From the NCBI GenBank assembly GCA_029204225.1, contig CM055095.1:44307369-44371368 (forward strand): a stretch of DNA of 64,000 nucleotides. Direction: 5' to 3'. A program made the translations under genes and the position numbers. Under the pieces are notes generated by a model. That model was given only the letters and a program-made list of their open reading frames with translations, was not told where the DNA came from and ran no database searches. Below, piece after piece: positions 9,639 to 21,724 of the stretch. Origin of the DNA: Diphasiastrum complanatum. Lineage: Eukaryota; Streptophyta; Lycopodiopsida; Lycopodiales; Lycopodiaceae. Numbering within the stretch: the stretch's first letter is position 1; every line of letters starts with the position of its first letter.

Positions 9639-11607
9639 CTTTGCGCTGATCATCCTCAATATATCAGACACTCAAATCGTCCATGTGTATGAAGCTCAGA
9701 TCTCCAAGGAAGTCTGGGACATCTTGAGCACTCTGTACGATGTGCGCGACATAGCTTCCAAGCTACATCTAAGAAAGAACATTTTCTCGCTCGAGATGAC
9801 CAACGAGATTCCCTATAGAATCACATCAACCAGTTCAAGAACCTGCTAAAGCAAATGGCCACTTTTGGTTCTGTCATAGATGATCAAGATGTAGTAATGA
9901 CACTACTTTCAAGCTTTAAAAGCTCATACGACAGTTGTGTGATGATCATCTTGACACACCCTGAATTGACTCTTTCAAGAGTCAATGTATTGCATGTACC
10001 AAATCTATCTACAAGTTTGATCTTTGTTAGCGGAATTACAGATCTAGGACATAAAGTAGAAATTGAATCCGATGAGTGTAAAGTAGTTAATAGGAAAGAC
10101 AGGATCCTAGCACTCGGAAAGAGACATGGATACTTGTATAGATTAAATCATTGTTGTTCTACCTCTAGTCAGGCTCTTAGTACTTCTATTCAAATAAATA
10201 ACAGTTCACTTTGGCATTATAGACTTTGTCACCTAAATTATTCTTTTGTACAACAAATGTCTAAACAATCTATTTTTGTTGATCTCGACTATCCAGATAG
10301 GAAAGTCAAATTATCTACTTTGTCTAGTTTGTAAACTGGCCATGAAACCATTTAGATCAAGCCATCAGCATGTTTCTAGCGGATTGCTTAGTGTACTTTA
10401 TCAAGAGAAAGTCAAAAGCTTTCAATTGTTTCAGAATCTTCAAGGAGCATGCAGAGAAAGAAATTGGCAGACAAATCAAAGCCCTGAGGTCCAATAATGG
10501 TGGAGAGTACATCTCTACTAAATTCAAGGAGTACTACCAAGCCAAGGCATTGAACAACAGTTTATCACTCCTTATTCGCCTCAATCTAATGGCTTAGCCG
10601 AGAGGAAGAATCGTACCCTGGTAGAGTCAGCCAAATGTATGCTGGCACATGAATCTTTGTTGCAAAGCTTCTGGGTTGAAGCTGTCTCCATTGCAGCCTA
10701 CGTCCAAAACAAATGTTCGATAAGGCCCTCATAGGCAAAACACCACATGAGGTTTGGACAGGATCTAAGGCTTCAATGAAGAACCTTCGAGTGTTCAGAT
10801 GCATCACCTATGCGCACATCCCGAAGGAGACGAGGAAGAAATTCAACTTCCGAGGTCTCAAGACCATCCTTACTGGATACACTTCATCTGACCAAGCTAT
10901 ACGACTTCGATACCTAGCATATTTTACTCAGTAGGGATACAGTCTTTACCGACGATCAATTTCACGATTTCAAAGGCAAATGCAAAGTTCCATGCAAACC
11001 TTCGATGCCTTTGCCTCCGATACGATAATTGAAGCCTCGAGCCCAAGCGTGCCTATAATCAATGGACTACCCCAATGTCAAACTGGCATGCAAAGCACAG
11101 TTACAAATGTCATTACGGAATTTTCCTACGTAAACTTCAGTTTTACGGAATTTGTCATCCATTAACATTGATTTGTAACCCAACTGTAAGAGCACATGCG
11201 TATAACCACTCAAATCCATTGTAAATCTCTCATGCATGTCAGAATCACTCTGAGAATCAACATGCAACTAATCCATGCAAGCACAGTCCTACAAATTAGG
11301 GAAATGACTGGCATGCAATCAGAACAATTTCAAATTTTGCCAATTTTACTCACAAAATTGCAAAACTTCAGATGCTCATAACTTTGGCTATAGGACACCA
11401 AATTGGGTGCTGCAAATCTTTTTACAGAGGGAGACCAAGTGAATAAGATGCTTGCTAAACAGATGTTGTCTTCCAAACTTGACATGACCGATCTGGACGA
11501 AGCTCACTTTTGTTATTCAAATTCACAGAGACGGAGCTAGAAGTCTGATCTTTATCACTCAGCAACGGTATCTTCACAATACCATTATCAGATACAATCT
11601 GATCAAT
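9639..11607 (+). pseudogene. Copia-A gag to reverse transcriptase, broken (unit 1)
   Basis: Plus-strand remnant of a Ty1/copia polyprotein. Gag resumes at IILNISDTQI after the LTR2 insertion. A one-base deletion after MTNE shifts the frame, then LLSSFKSSYDS follows. A deletion joins gag directly to the GAG-pre-integrase part (VLHVPNLST, LWHYRLCHLN), so the protease is missing. The integrase core is joined after SSHQHVSS to YFIKRKSKAFNCFRIF, which removes the first catalytic Asp; the second is Asn (RSNNGGEY); AERKN with the Glu remains. After the linker (SSVPIINGLP), segment Z (11072-11420) replaces most of the reverse transcriptase, leaving only MLSSKLDMTDLDEAHF. It cannot produce active enzymes. 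Confidence 0.85.
11072..11420. repeat. Segment Z inside Copia-A
   Basis: About 350 bases inserted between the integrase linker and the reverse-transcriptase tail, replacing the KWVF and YVDD regions that are present at 38780-39505. Copies: 15044-15392, inverted 57480-57828, and a shorter one outside Copia-A at 30781-31005. It has no coding sign. Its end includes a TAACTTTGGCTATAGGACAC-type stretch. Origin unknown. Confidence 0.6.
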
Positions 11608-11636
11608 TGTACACTCCCTGTACGGCTCTGATACCA

Positions 11637-11875
11637 ACTTAGAATTTGCATTGAACAGGAACACAGATCATGCTACACAGTAACACAGACAGAAAACACT
11701 CTCCACAGCAAGCTCACATAGCAATTGTATTTCTCAAAATGAAATTACACTGTACATATAGTTGTTGACTCAGGCAACCCATGCAAGACCTAGGTTGCCG
11801 TTGGCGGGAGGCATGTCCCGTCCACTGATAGGACCCACAGTACAGTAACACAATGATTCTACTTTAATTCTAACT
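11637..11875 (-). mobile_element. LTR2 copy in tandem unit 2
   Basis: Full-length 239-base copy of the Copia-B LTR, with primer-binding site at 11624-11636 and CAAAG at 11876-11880. The Copia-B body is absent: only about 16 bases of leader remain before the Copia-A junction. Confidence 0.8.
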
Positions 11876-13065
11876 CAAAGGACCTTCAGCTTCCATCGAG
11901 ATATTGCAACATCGTCAGCTTTGTTTCTTACCTCTGCACCTATAACAACGTCATACAATTCCTTAGCCATTAGCACAGTTCTCATCTTAAATTTCTACAT
12001 ATGGTAATTGGCTCCATCAAGCTTGTCCATGATAGCACTGGTTTTCCCTTGGAAATCCAGGTGGATATTAGTCTAAGCGATACTAATAACTATCAGTGAC
12101 TTGAGAATGAAAATAGACTAACTCACTAACTTCACTTCATTCCATTTCAAAGAAATATGCGAGAACAAATGCTCTTTATATAGCCTCGTGGCTGTTCTAA
12201 CTATGAAATATCCATCTTAAGTTCCATAACCACTTTTGACAAGGATCATAATAACATATGGACTCTGGGTCGAAATGAAAATCGACCATGGATCGATTTG
12301 ATCTTCGACCTGGTATCAAAATACACTTAATCTATTCTAAGCTCATTCTTTTTTAAACAACAAACAAACTATCATAAGAAATAATTATTTTGCATTATGT
12401 AGATCGAAATAAGAGGCAAGTAGATCATGCCATGTTATCACATGTCCTCATCCTCAAATTGAGCAGGTCCTCCAAATGTAGATGAATTGTTGTAATGTGC
12501 TCCTTCCAAAAATCTATAAAAGTTTGAATATGAAGATTTGGGACTGCGCAAATGGATACGATATCGTTGTTGTAATCTATACAAAAATTCGCACTCGATG
12601 TTGAAAAGAAAATGACCAGTCTCTATTGTTGCATCGATCATCAACTGTTGTTTTGGGGTACATCTTTGCTTGTCGATGTCCCAGCTGCTTCAGTTTGTAT
12701 GTGAACAAAGTTATAACATGAATTGCATCAGAAGAATCACTTGACGCAGCAGAACTTTTCTTCTTGAGCATGTGTAAAGAGGGTACATCTTTTTCGTAAG
12801 TGACCAGTACTCGAGTCTTCCATATAACAGCTGCACATTATATAAGGTTTTGCCTATAAATTTACCCACGAGGCAAGTCGATGGGACATGCATCCCGCCA
12901 ATGGCAACTTGGATCATGCATGGGTTGCCTGAGTGAACAACTATATGTACAACGTAATTTCATTTTGAGAAATACAGTTGCTATGTGAGCTTTCTGTGGA
13001 GAGTGTTTTCTGTCTGTGTTACTGTGTAGCATGATCTGTGTTCCTGTGCAAAGCAAATTCTATGT

Positions 13066-15579
13066 CTTTGCGCTGATCATCCTCAATATATCAGACACTC
13101 AAATCGTCCATGTGTATGAAGCTCAGATCTCCAAGGAAGTCTGGGACATCTTGAGCACTCTGTACGATGTGCGCGACATAGCTTCCAAGCTACATCTAAG
13201 AAAGAACATTTTCTCGCTCGAGATGACCAACGAGATTCCCTATAGAATCACATCAACCAGTTCAAGAACCTGCTAAAGCAAATGGCCACTTTTGGTTCTG
13301 TCATAGATGATCAAGATGTAGTAATGACACTACTTTCAAGCTTTAAAAGCTCATACGACAGTTGTGTGATGATCATCTTGACGCACCCTGAATTGACTCT
13401 TTCAAGAGTCATGACAATGTTGTGTTAGGAAGAGAGGAGAAGGAACAAAGTCTCTAGTTCCTCAAGTGTCGACTCTCATGCCTTATACACGAACAAAGGC
13501 TGAACTCAGCAAAAGAAGAAAGGCCCAAAGCAACCAAAGCTAAATCATGAACCGACACAACGTCAAGAGTAGTCAAACTAGCCGACAAAGAGGTAGCTAT
13601 TATGCACGTATTCCGGTGAACCAACCACAAGATCCAAGATTGTCGCATACTGCAAGAAAATAACAACAGCAAGGGGTAGTCGAAATAGGTGACAAATGCA
13701 GGTACAGAAGCACCACAGTGGATTCAAAAATCGGATAATGATGCCTCTAGCCATCAAAAAACATCCAACAACAGCTCCTGGTTTCTGAACTTCGGAGCCA
13801 CACAGCAAATGAGTAGACATATTGGCTATTTCGAGTCCTATACGCCTTCCAATACCAAATGATATGTTCACATGGGCAACAATAGCACACATGCTATCAA
13901 AGGTGAAGGTACAGTAAGATTGAGCTTTGCAAACAATCAATCTAAGCTACTTTGAAATGTATTGCATGTACCAAATCTATCTACAAATTTGATCTTTGTT
14001 AGCGGAATTACAGATCTAGGACATAAAGTAGAAATTGAATCCGATGAGTGTAAAGTAGTTAATAGGAAAGACAGGATCCTAGCACTCGGAAAGAGACATG
14101 GATACTTGTATAGATTAAATCATTGTTGTTCTACCTCTAGTCAGGCTCTTAGTACTTCTATTCAAAGAAATAACAGTTCACTTTGGCATTATAGACTTTG
14201 TCACGTAAATTATTCTTTTGTACAACAAATGTCTAAACAATCTATTGTTGTTGATCTCGACTATCCATATAGGAAAGTCAAATTATCTACTTTGTCTAGT
14301 TTGTAAACTGGCCATGAAACCATTTAGATCAAGCCATCAGCATGTTTCTAGCGGATTGCTTAGTGTACTTTATCAAGAGAAAGTCAAAAGCTTTCAATTG
14401 TTTCAGAATCTTCAAGGAGCATGCAGAGAAAGAAATTGGCAGACAAATCAAAGCCCTGAGGTCCAATAATGGTGGAGAGTACATCTCTACTAAATTCAAG
14501 GAGTACTACCAAGCCAAGGCATTGAACAACAGTTTATCACTCCTTATTCGCCTCAATCTAATGGCTTAGCCGAGAGGAAGAATCGTACCCTGGTAGAGTC
14601 AGCCAAATGTATGCTGGCACATGAATCTTTGTTGCAGAGCTTCTGGGTTGAAGCTGTCTCCATTGCAGCCTACGTCCAAAACAAATGTTCGATAAGGCCC
14701 TCATAGGCAAAACACCACATGAGGTTTGGACAGGATCTAAGGCTTCAATGAAGAACCTTCGAGTGTTCAGATGCATCACCTATGCGCACATCCCGAAGGA
14801 GACCAGGAAGAAATTCAACTTCCGAGGTCTCAAGACCATCCTTACTGGATACACTTCATCTGACCAAGCTATACGACTTCGATACCTAGCATATTTTACT
14901 CAGTAGGGATACAGTCTTTATCGACGATCAATTTCACGATTTCAAAGGCAAATGCAAAGTTCCATGCAAACCTTCGATGCCTTTGCCTCCGATACGACAA
15001 TTCAAGCCTCGGGCTCAAGCGTGCCTATAATCAATGGACTATCCCAATGTCAAACTGGCATGCAAAGCACAGTTACAAATGTCATTACGGAATTTTCCTA
15101 CGTAAACTTCAGTTTTACGGAATTTGTCATCCATTAACATTGATTTGTAACCCAACTGTAAGAGCACATGCGTATAACCACTCAAATCCATTGTAAATCT
15201 CTCATGCATGTCAGAATCACTCTGAGAATCAACATGCAACTAATCCATGCAAGCACAGTCCTACAAATTAGGGAAATGACTGGCATGCAATCAGAACAAT
15301 TTCAAATTTTGCCAATTTTACTCACAAAATTGCAAAACTTCAGATGCTCATAACTTTGGCTATAGGACACCAAATTGGGTGCTGCAAAGCTTTTTAGAGA
15401 GGGAGACCAAGTGAATAAGATGCTTGCTAAACAGATGTTGTCTTCCGAACTTGACATGACCGATCTGGACGAAGCTCACTTTTGTTATTCAAATTCACAG
15501 AGACGGAGCTAGAAGTCTGATCTTTATCACTCAGCAACGGTATCTTCACAATACCCTTATCAGATACAATCTGATCAAT
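13066..15579 (+). pseudogene. Copia-A gag to reverse transcriptase, broken (unit 2)
   Basis: The most complete Copia-A copy in the tandem array. Gag: IILNISDTQI through LLSSFKSSYDS, with the same frameshift after MTNE and stops. A decayed zinc-knuckle region lies at about 13560-13660. Protease region at 13780-13950 reads W-F-L-N-F-G-A-T-Q-Q-M, without catalytic Asp. GAG-pre-integrase at 13960-14310 (LWHYRLCHVN). Integrase fragment at 14340-14770, with the first catalytic Asp deleted and the second changed to Asn. Segment Z at 15044-15392, then a reverse-transcriptase tail cut after DEAHFC. Confidence 0.85.
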
Positions 15580-15608
15580 TGTACACTCCCTGTACGGCTC
15601 TGATACCA

Positions 15609-15847
15609 ACTTAGAATTTGCATTGAACAGGAACACAGATCATGCTACACAGTAACACAGACAGAAAACACTCTCCACAGCAAGCTCACATAGCAATTGT
15701 ATTTCTCAAAATGAAATTACACTGTACATATAGTTGTTGACTCAGGCAACCCATGCAAGACCTAGGTTGCCGTTGGCGGGAGGCATGTCCCGTCCACTGA
15801 TAGGACCCACAGTACAGTAACACAATGATTCTACTTTAATTCTAACT
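15609..15847 (-). mobile_element. LTR2 copy in tandem unit 3
   Basis: Same 239-base LTR, primer-binding site (15596-15608) and CAAAG flank as in unit 2. Confidence 0.8.
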
Positions 15848-17037
15848 CAAAGGACCTTCAGCTTCCATCGAGATATTGCAACATCGTCAGCTTTGTTTCT
15901 TACCTCTGCACCTATAACAACGTCATACAATTCCTTAGCCATTAGCACAGTTCTCATCTTAAATTTCTACATATGGTAATTGGCTCCATCAAGCTTGTCC
16001 ATGATAGCACTGGCTTTCCCTTGGAAATCCAAGTGGATATTAGTCTAAGCGATACTAATAACTATCAGTGACCTGAGAATGAAAATAGACTAACTCACTA
16101 ACTTCACTTCATTCCATTTCAAAGAAATATGCGAGAACAAATGCTCTTTATATAGCCTCGTGGCTGTTCTAACTATGAAATATCCATCTTAAGTTCCATA
16201 ACCACTTTTGACAAGGATCATAATAACATATGGACTCTGGGTCGAAATGAAAATCGACCATGGATCGATTTGATCTTCGACCTGGTATCAAAATACACTT
16301 AATCTATTCTAAGCTCATTCTTTTTTAAACAACAAACAAACTATCATAAGAAATAATTATTTTGCATTATGTAGATCGAAATAAGAGGCAAGTAGATCAT
16401 GCCATGTTATCACATGTCCTCATCCTCAAATTGAGCAGGTCCTCCAAATGTAGATGAATTGTTGTAATGTGCTCCTTCCAAAAATCTATAAAAGTTTGAA
16501 TATGAAGATTTGGGACTGCGCAAATGGATACGATATCGTTGTTGTAATCTATACAAAAATTCGCACTCGATGTTGAAAAGAAAATGACCAGTCTCTATTG
16601 TTGCATCGATCATCAATTGTTGTTTTGGGGTACATCTTTGCTTGTCGATGTCCCAGCTGCTTCAGTTTGTATGTGAACAAAGTTATAACATGAATTGCAT
16701 CAGAAGAATCACTTGACGCAGCAGAACTTTTCTTCTTGAGCATGTGTAAAGAGGGTACATCTTTTTCGTAAGTGACCAGTACTCGAGTCTTCCATATAAC
16801 AGCTGCACATTATATAAGGTTTTGCCTATAAATTTACCCACGAGGCAAGTCGATGGGACATTTATCCCGCCAATGGCAACTTGGATCATGCATGGGTTGC
16901 CTGAGTGAACAACTATATGTACAACGTAATTTCATTTTGAGAAATACAATTGCTATGTGAGCTTTCTGTGGAGAGTGTTTTCTGTCTGTGTTACTGTGTA
17001 GCATGATCTGTGTTCCTGTGCAAAGCAAATTCTATGT

Positions 17038-18447
17038 CTTTGTGCTGATCATCCTCAATATATCAGACACTCAAATCGGCCATGTGTATGAAGCTCAGAT
17101 CTCCAAGGAAGTCTGGGACATCTTGAGCACTCTGTACGATGTGCACGACATAGCTTCCAAGCTACATCTAAGAAAGAACATTTTCTCCCTCGAGATGACC
17201 AACGAGATTCCCTATAGAATCACATCAACCAGTTCAAGAAACTGCTAAAGCAAATGGCCACTTTTGGTTCTGTCATAGATGATCAAGATGTAGTAATGAC
17301 ACTACTTTCAAGCTTTAAAAGCTCATACGACAGTTGTGTGATGATCATCTTGACACACCCTGAATTGACTCTTTCAAGAGTCATGACAATGTTGTGTTAG
17401 GAAGAGAGGAGAAGGAACAAAGTCTCTGGTTCCTCAAGTGTCGACTCTCATGCCTTATACACGAACAAAGGCTGAACTCAGCAAAAGAAGAAAGGCCCAA
17501 AGCAACCAAAGCTAAATCATGAACCGACACAGCGTCAAGAGCAGTCAAACTAGCCGACAAAGAGGTAGCTATTCTGCACATATTCCGGTGAACCAACCAC
17601 AAGATCCAAGATTGTCGCATACTGCAAGAAAATAACAACAGCAAGGGGTAGTCGAAACAGGTGACAAATGTAGGTACAGAAGCACCACAGTCGATTCAAG
17701 AATCGGATAATGATGCCTTAATGACTAGCCATCAAAAAACATCCAACAACAACTCCTGGTTTCTGAACTCCGGAGCCACACAACAAATGAGTAGCCATAT
17801 TGGCTATTTCGAGTCCTATACGCCTTCCAATACCAAATGATATGTTTACATGGGCAACAATAGCACACATGCTATCAAAGGTGAAGGTACAGTAAGATTG
17901 AGCTTTGCAAATGATCAATCTAAGCTACTTTGAAATGTACTGCATGTACCAAATCTATCTACAAATTTGATCTTTGTTAGCGGAATTACAGATCTAGGAC
18001 ATAAAGTAGAAATTGAATCCGATGAGTGTAAAGTAGTTAATAGGAAAGACAGGATCCTAGCACTCGGAAAGAGACATGGATACTTGTATAGATTAAATCA
18101 TTGTTGTTCTACCTCTAGTCAGGCTCTTAGTACTTCTATTCAAAGAAATAACAGTTCACTTTGGCATTATAGACTTTGTCACCTAAATTATTCTTTTGTA
18201 CAACAAATGTCTAAACAATCTATTGTTGTTGATCTCGACTATCCATATAGGAAAGTCAAATTATCTACTTTGTCTAGTTTGTAAACTGGCCATGAAACCA
18301 TTTAGATCAAGCCATCAGCATGTTTCTAGCGGATTGCTTAGTGTACTTTATCAAGAAGAAGTCAAAAGCTTTCAATTGTTTCAGAATCTTCAAGGAGCAT
18401 GCAGAGAAAGAAATTGGCAGACAAATCAAAGCCCTGAGGTCCAATAT
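17038..18447 (+). pseudogene. Copia-A gag to integrase, cut by palindromic array (unit 3)
   Basis: Gag remnant, decayed protease (about 17745-17930, W-F-L-N-S-G-A-T-Q-Q-M), GAG-pre-integrase at 17967-18284 (LWHYRLCHLN) and the start of the deleted integrase (YFIKKKSKAFNCFRIF). The integrase is cut after the codons for LRS at 18447; the right half is not found beyond the array, so this is not a simple insertion. Confidence 0.8.
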
Positions 18448-20181
18448 AAAAACCCTTAGGCATAACTTGGTCAAATCTACAAGAGGCTTCAGTGCATAGC
18501 TCTAAGTCAAGCACTGCTCGAGTTAGACAATTTGAAATTTGCTTTATAGAACTCAAAAAGCAACAACATATGAGATGTCTGTACAATGGAATCATGGCAT
18601 ACATCTAACTCGAGCACTGCTCAAATTAGACACCAACTCTGTCCAGATTACACACTCATACCAATTATAGCACTGCTCGAGTTCGACAATTTGGAATCTG
18701 GTCTATACAATTAAAAAAAGCAAACTTACAACATATGTCTACAAAGCCTTCCGAGCATACCTCTAACTCGAGCACTGCTCGAGTTGGACACCAAATTTTG
18801 TCCAGATTATACCCTCTTGAAAAGGATTCATATAATACTTGTACACTAAAAAATAGTCAAATATTATATGTCTACAAAAGGCTTTAGAGCATAGCTCTAA
18901 TTCGAGAACTGCTCGAGTTAGACAAATTGAAATCTGCTTTATAGAACTAAAGAAAGAAATAGCATATGATATGTCTGTACAATGGAATCATGGCATACAT
19001 CTAACTCAAGCACTGCTCAAGTTAGACACCAACTTTGTCCAGATTATACAATCCTGCCAATTATAGCAAGCCTGACAAAAGAATCATAGCATATCTAATT
19101 CAAGCACTACTTGACTTCATTTTTTTGGGAATCTAGTCTACACAACTAAAAATGCAATCCAACATCATATGTCTACAAAGCTTCAGAGAATACCTCTAAC
19201 TCGAGCACTATTCGAGTTGGACACCAAAATTTTGTCCAGATTATACACTCTTGGCAATTATAGCAAGCCTGACAAAGGAACCATGGTCAAACTTCTGTTA
19301 TGAATTGATCATTACCATTATGTTAGTTTGCATACCTAACTAGAGCACTTCTCGAGTTCCACAATTTGGAATCTAGTCTACACAACTAAAAATGCAATCC
19401 AACATCATATGTCTGCACAGGCTTCAGAGCATAGCTCCAACTTGAGCACTGCTCGAGTTACACACCAAATTTTGTCAACATTATACACTCATGATATAGT
19501 ATTAATACTTGTTCAACTAAAAGACAATCAAATATCATATGTCTACAAAAGGCTTCAGAGCACAGCTCTAACTCGAGCACTGCTCGAGTTAGACAATTTG
19601 AAATCTACTTTATAGAGCTCAAAAAGCAATAGCATATGAGATGTCTGTACAATGGAATCATGGCATACATCTAACTCAAGCACTGCTCAAGCTAGACACC
19701 AACTTTGTCTAGATTACACACTCCTACCAATTATAGCAAGCTTGACAAAGGAATCATGGCAAACCTAACTCGAGCACTGCTCGACTTCCACAATTTGGAA
19801 TCTGGTCTACACAACTAAAAATGCAATCTAACATCATATGTCTACAAAGGCTTCAGAGAATATCTCCAAATGAAGCATTGCTCAAGTTGGACACCAACTT
19901 TTGTCCAGATTATACCCTCCTGACAAAGGATTCATATAATACATGTAGAACTGAAAAATAGTCGAATATGATATGTCTACAAAAGGCTTCAGAGCACAGC
20001 TCTAATTCGAGCACTACTCGAGTTTGAAAATTTGTAATCTACTTTATACAACTCAAAAAGCAATTGCTAATAATATGTCTATACAATGGAATCATGGCAT
20101 GCATCTGCCTCGAACATTGCTCAAGTTAGACACCAACTTTGTCTAGCCTATACACTCTTGGCAATTATAGCAAGCCTGACA

Positions 20182-20182
<1 letters not shown>
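18448..20182. repeat. Palindromic-motif array I
   Basis: About 16 copies of a near-perfect palindrome with arms AACTCGAGCA and TGCTCGAGTT around one central base, spaced mostly 90-135 bases apart. The sequences between follow a higher-order order of about 395-435 bases: motif plus GACAATTTG, then CATATG..TGTCTGTACAATGGAATC, motif plus GACACCAAC..CCAGATTA, then GCAAGCCTGACAAAGG, motif plus CACAATTTGG, then motif plus GGACACC. Several copies have lost CG by C-to-T changes in one or both arms. No protein-coding frame is visible. It resembles a satellite or the subterminal repeats of a DNA transposon. Confidence 0.85.

Positions 20183-20184
<2 letters not shown>

Positions 20185-20231
<47 letters not shown>
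20185..20231. repeat. (CT)n microsatellite
   Basis: About 23 consecutive CT dinucleotides at the right end of array I. Confidence 0.97.
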
Positions 20232-20240
<9 letters not shown>

Positions 20241-21724
20241 AGTTTTCAGAATATTGCAGATATTTCTCTGGCATTGTGAACTCTAGCAAGGCGATATTCC
20301 TCAACGCCTTGGATATCTACTCGTGAAACATTTAATTTATGACTACATTGTTTTCAAGGAATACAATATAGCAATGCGCTAATATTCAAAGGGGTAGAGG
20401 TTTTCTAAGAGATCATTTAGACACATTGCGATTGAATGGCGATTTTGATAATGCTTGCAAGAGTATGGAGTCTTTGGAAATGTGCCTACCTTACTATTGC
20501 CACTACTATTGTACCTGTATGATCTTGTCACTTTCGTTGTACCTGCATGAACTATATGAACTTGTCGCTTCATTTTTCCTAAATGAATTGTAAATGCTAA
20601 TGCTGACTTAGAAGCGTAATCTCTGATTGTGTGCCTGTATGATTTTGTCGCTTTTGTTGTTCCTGTGTAATCTGTTATTGCTAATCTTGTCTGAGCAGCG
20701 TAATCTCTAATCGTATTCTCAAATCTTTGCTAGTGAAAACCTGGAGGGAAATTCAACTAGATTACTAATCTCTAGTATAATCTCTGCTCTCTAGATTGCT
20801 AATCTCTAGTCTAATCTAAGCTCTTCCAAGAGCCACGTTTCAAAAAATTTGCAAGTCACTAGTTTCTAGTCTCTAGTAGTCTAAAATTGGGAGAACCAAA
20901 ATTCAAATTTAGTCAAGGTGAGAGTTTGGCATAGAAGTCTTATACCCAGTCGTTTCTTAATTAAAACATAAATAAGACATAATTTTGCCATGTGTTTTTA
21001 CAGCTTTTGCAATGCAATTTTGTTTTGGAAACACAAAAATGCATTTGGGAATATATATGTGAGCATTGATATCTATGATTCTAGTTTCCTTTGATAATTA
21101 TTTGAAATGTCTCACATATGTTTGAGCTCTTCTATATTTCACATATTAATTATGAAGTCATGTGTGTGTTATGAGACAATATATGAAGTCTCATGTATTA
21201 CTAGTAACATATCTGATGACTAATGTCATCAAATATATTAAACAATTTGTTTAAAATGTTTGTCTTGAACGTTTTTGGTGATACTTGACATATTGTAGCC
21301 ATAGCCGATTTTGTATTTTTGCTCTAATCTAATGTGGTGTATAGACTCCTTGTATTTACTAATAGGATGTTGTTCCATTACCAAACTACTAGCCTTTAAA
21401 TGAACAACTCTTTGTGTGATCAAATTTGCTCTAGACTTGAATTTTTGGAGTTTGAACAAAGATTGTTGTGTTATTAAATAATTTTTTTTGTTTCCTTAAA
21501 AAACAAAAATATCTTTTAAACCCTAATCAATGAAACTACCTAATGTAGTCCCAAAAATACTAGGTTTGAAATACACAAAGTCAGAAATACTAATGGTCAT
21601 GACTCATGAGAAATTCAAATGAATGATTTCTTTATCATGTCAATAAGTTGTCATTAGAACATTGGGGGAAAAATTGGGGGAAAAATTGCATACTTGTTTT
21701 TTGGACACCTTTACTATAGTCTTA
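20232..21724. other. AT-rich stretch without recognised gene
   Basis: Contains short local duplications: two related 35-40 base pieces around GTACCTGTATGATCTTGTC and GTGCCTGTATGATTTTGTC (20510-20660), and several CTAATCTCTAGT repeats (20755-20880). A minus-strand frame of 73 codons (21459-21238) has no recognisable similarity. I see no gene. Confidence 0.5.

Larger units (their letters stand above)
8181..11607. repeat. Tandem unit 1 of the Copia-A/Copia-B chimera
   Basis: First of three head-to-tail copies (8181, 11608, 15580). Order: end of Copia-B leader, primer-binding site, LTR2 (minus), start of Copia-A gag and LTR1 (minus), segment X, a partial LTR2 (plus), then Copia-A gag to reverse transcriptase (plus). 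This unit is 3,427 bases; unit 2 is 3,972. Most of the difference is a deletion of about 545 bases near 9984 that removes the protease region here. Elsewhere the copies are almost identical, including intergenic parts. Confidence 0.9.
11608..15579. repeat. Tandem unit 2 of the Copia-A/Copia-B chimera
   Basis: Starts at the fused junction where the Copia-A reverse-transcriptase tail (ends GATCAAT) meets the Copia-B leader (TGTACACTCC). Same order as unit 1: primer-binding site 11624-11636, LTR2 11637-11875, gag start and LTR1 11881-12442, segment X 12443-12881, partial LTR2 12882-13065, Copia-A 13066-15579. It keeps the protease region missing from unit 1. Confidence 0.9.
15580..18447. repeat. 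Tandem unit 3, truncated
   Basis: Third head-to-tail copy: primer-binding site 15596-15608, LTR2 15609-15847, LTR1 up to 16414, segment X 16415-16853, partial LTR2 ending 17037. It ends abruptly inside Copia-A integrase at 18447, where the palindromic array begins. Confidence 0.9.

Noticed and set aside
18448-20182. Regularly spaced palindromes as a CRISPR array
   Set aside because: Plant nuclear context; spacers are themselves repetitive and of variable length, with no cas genes.
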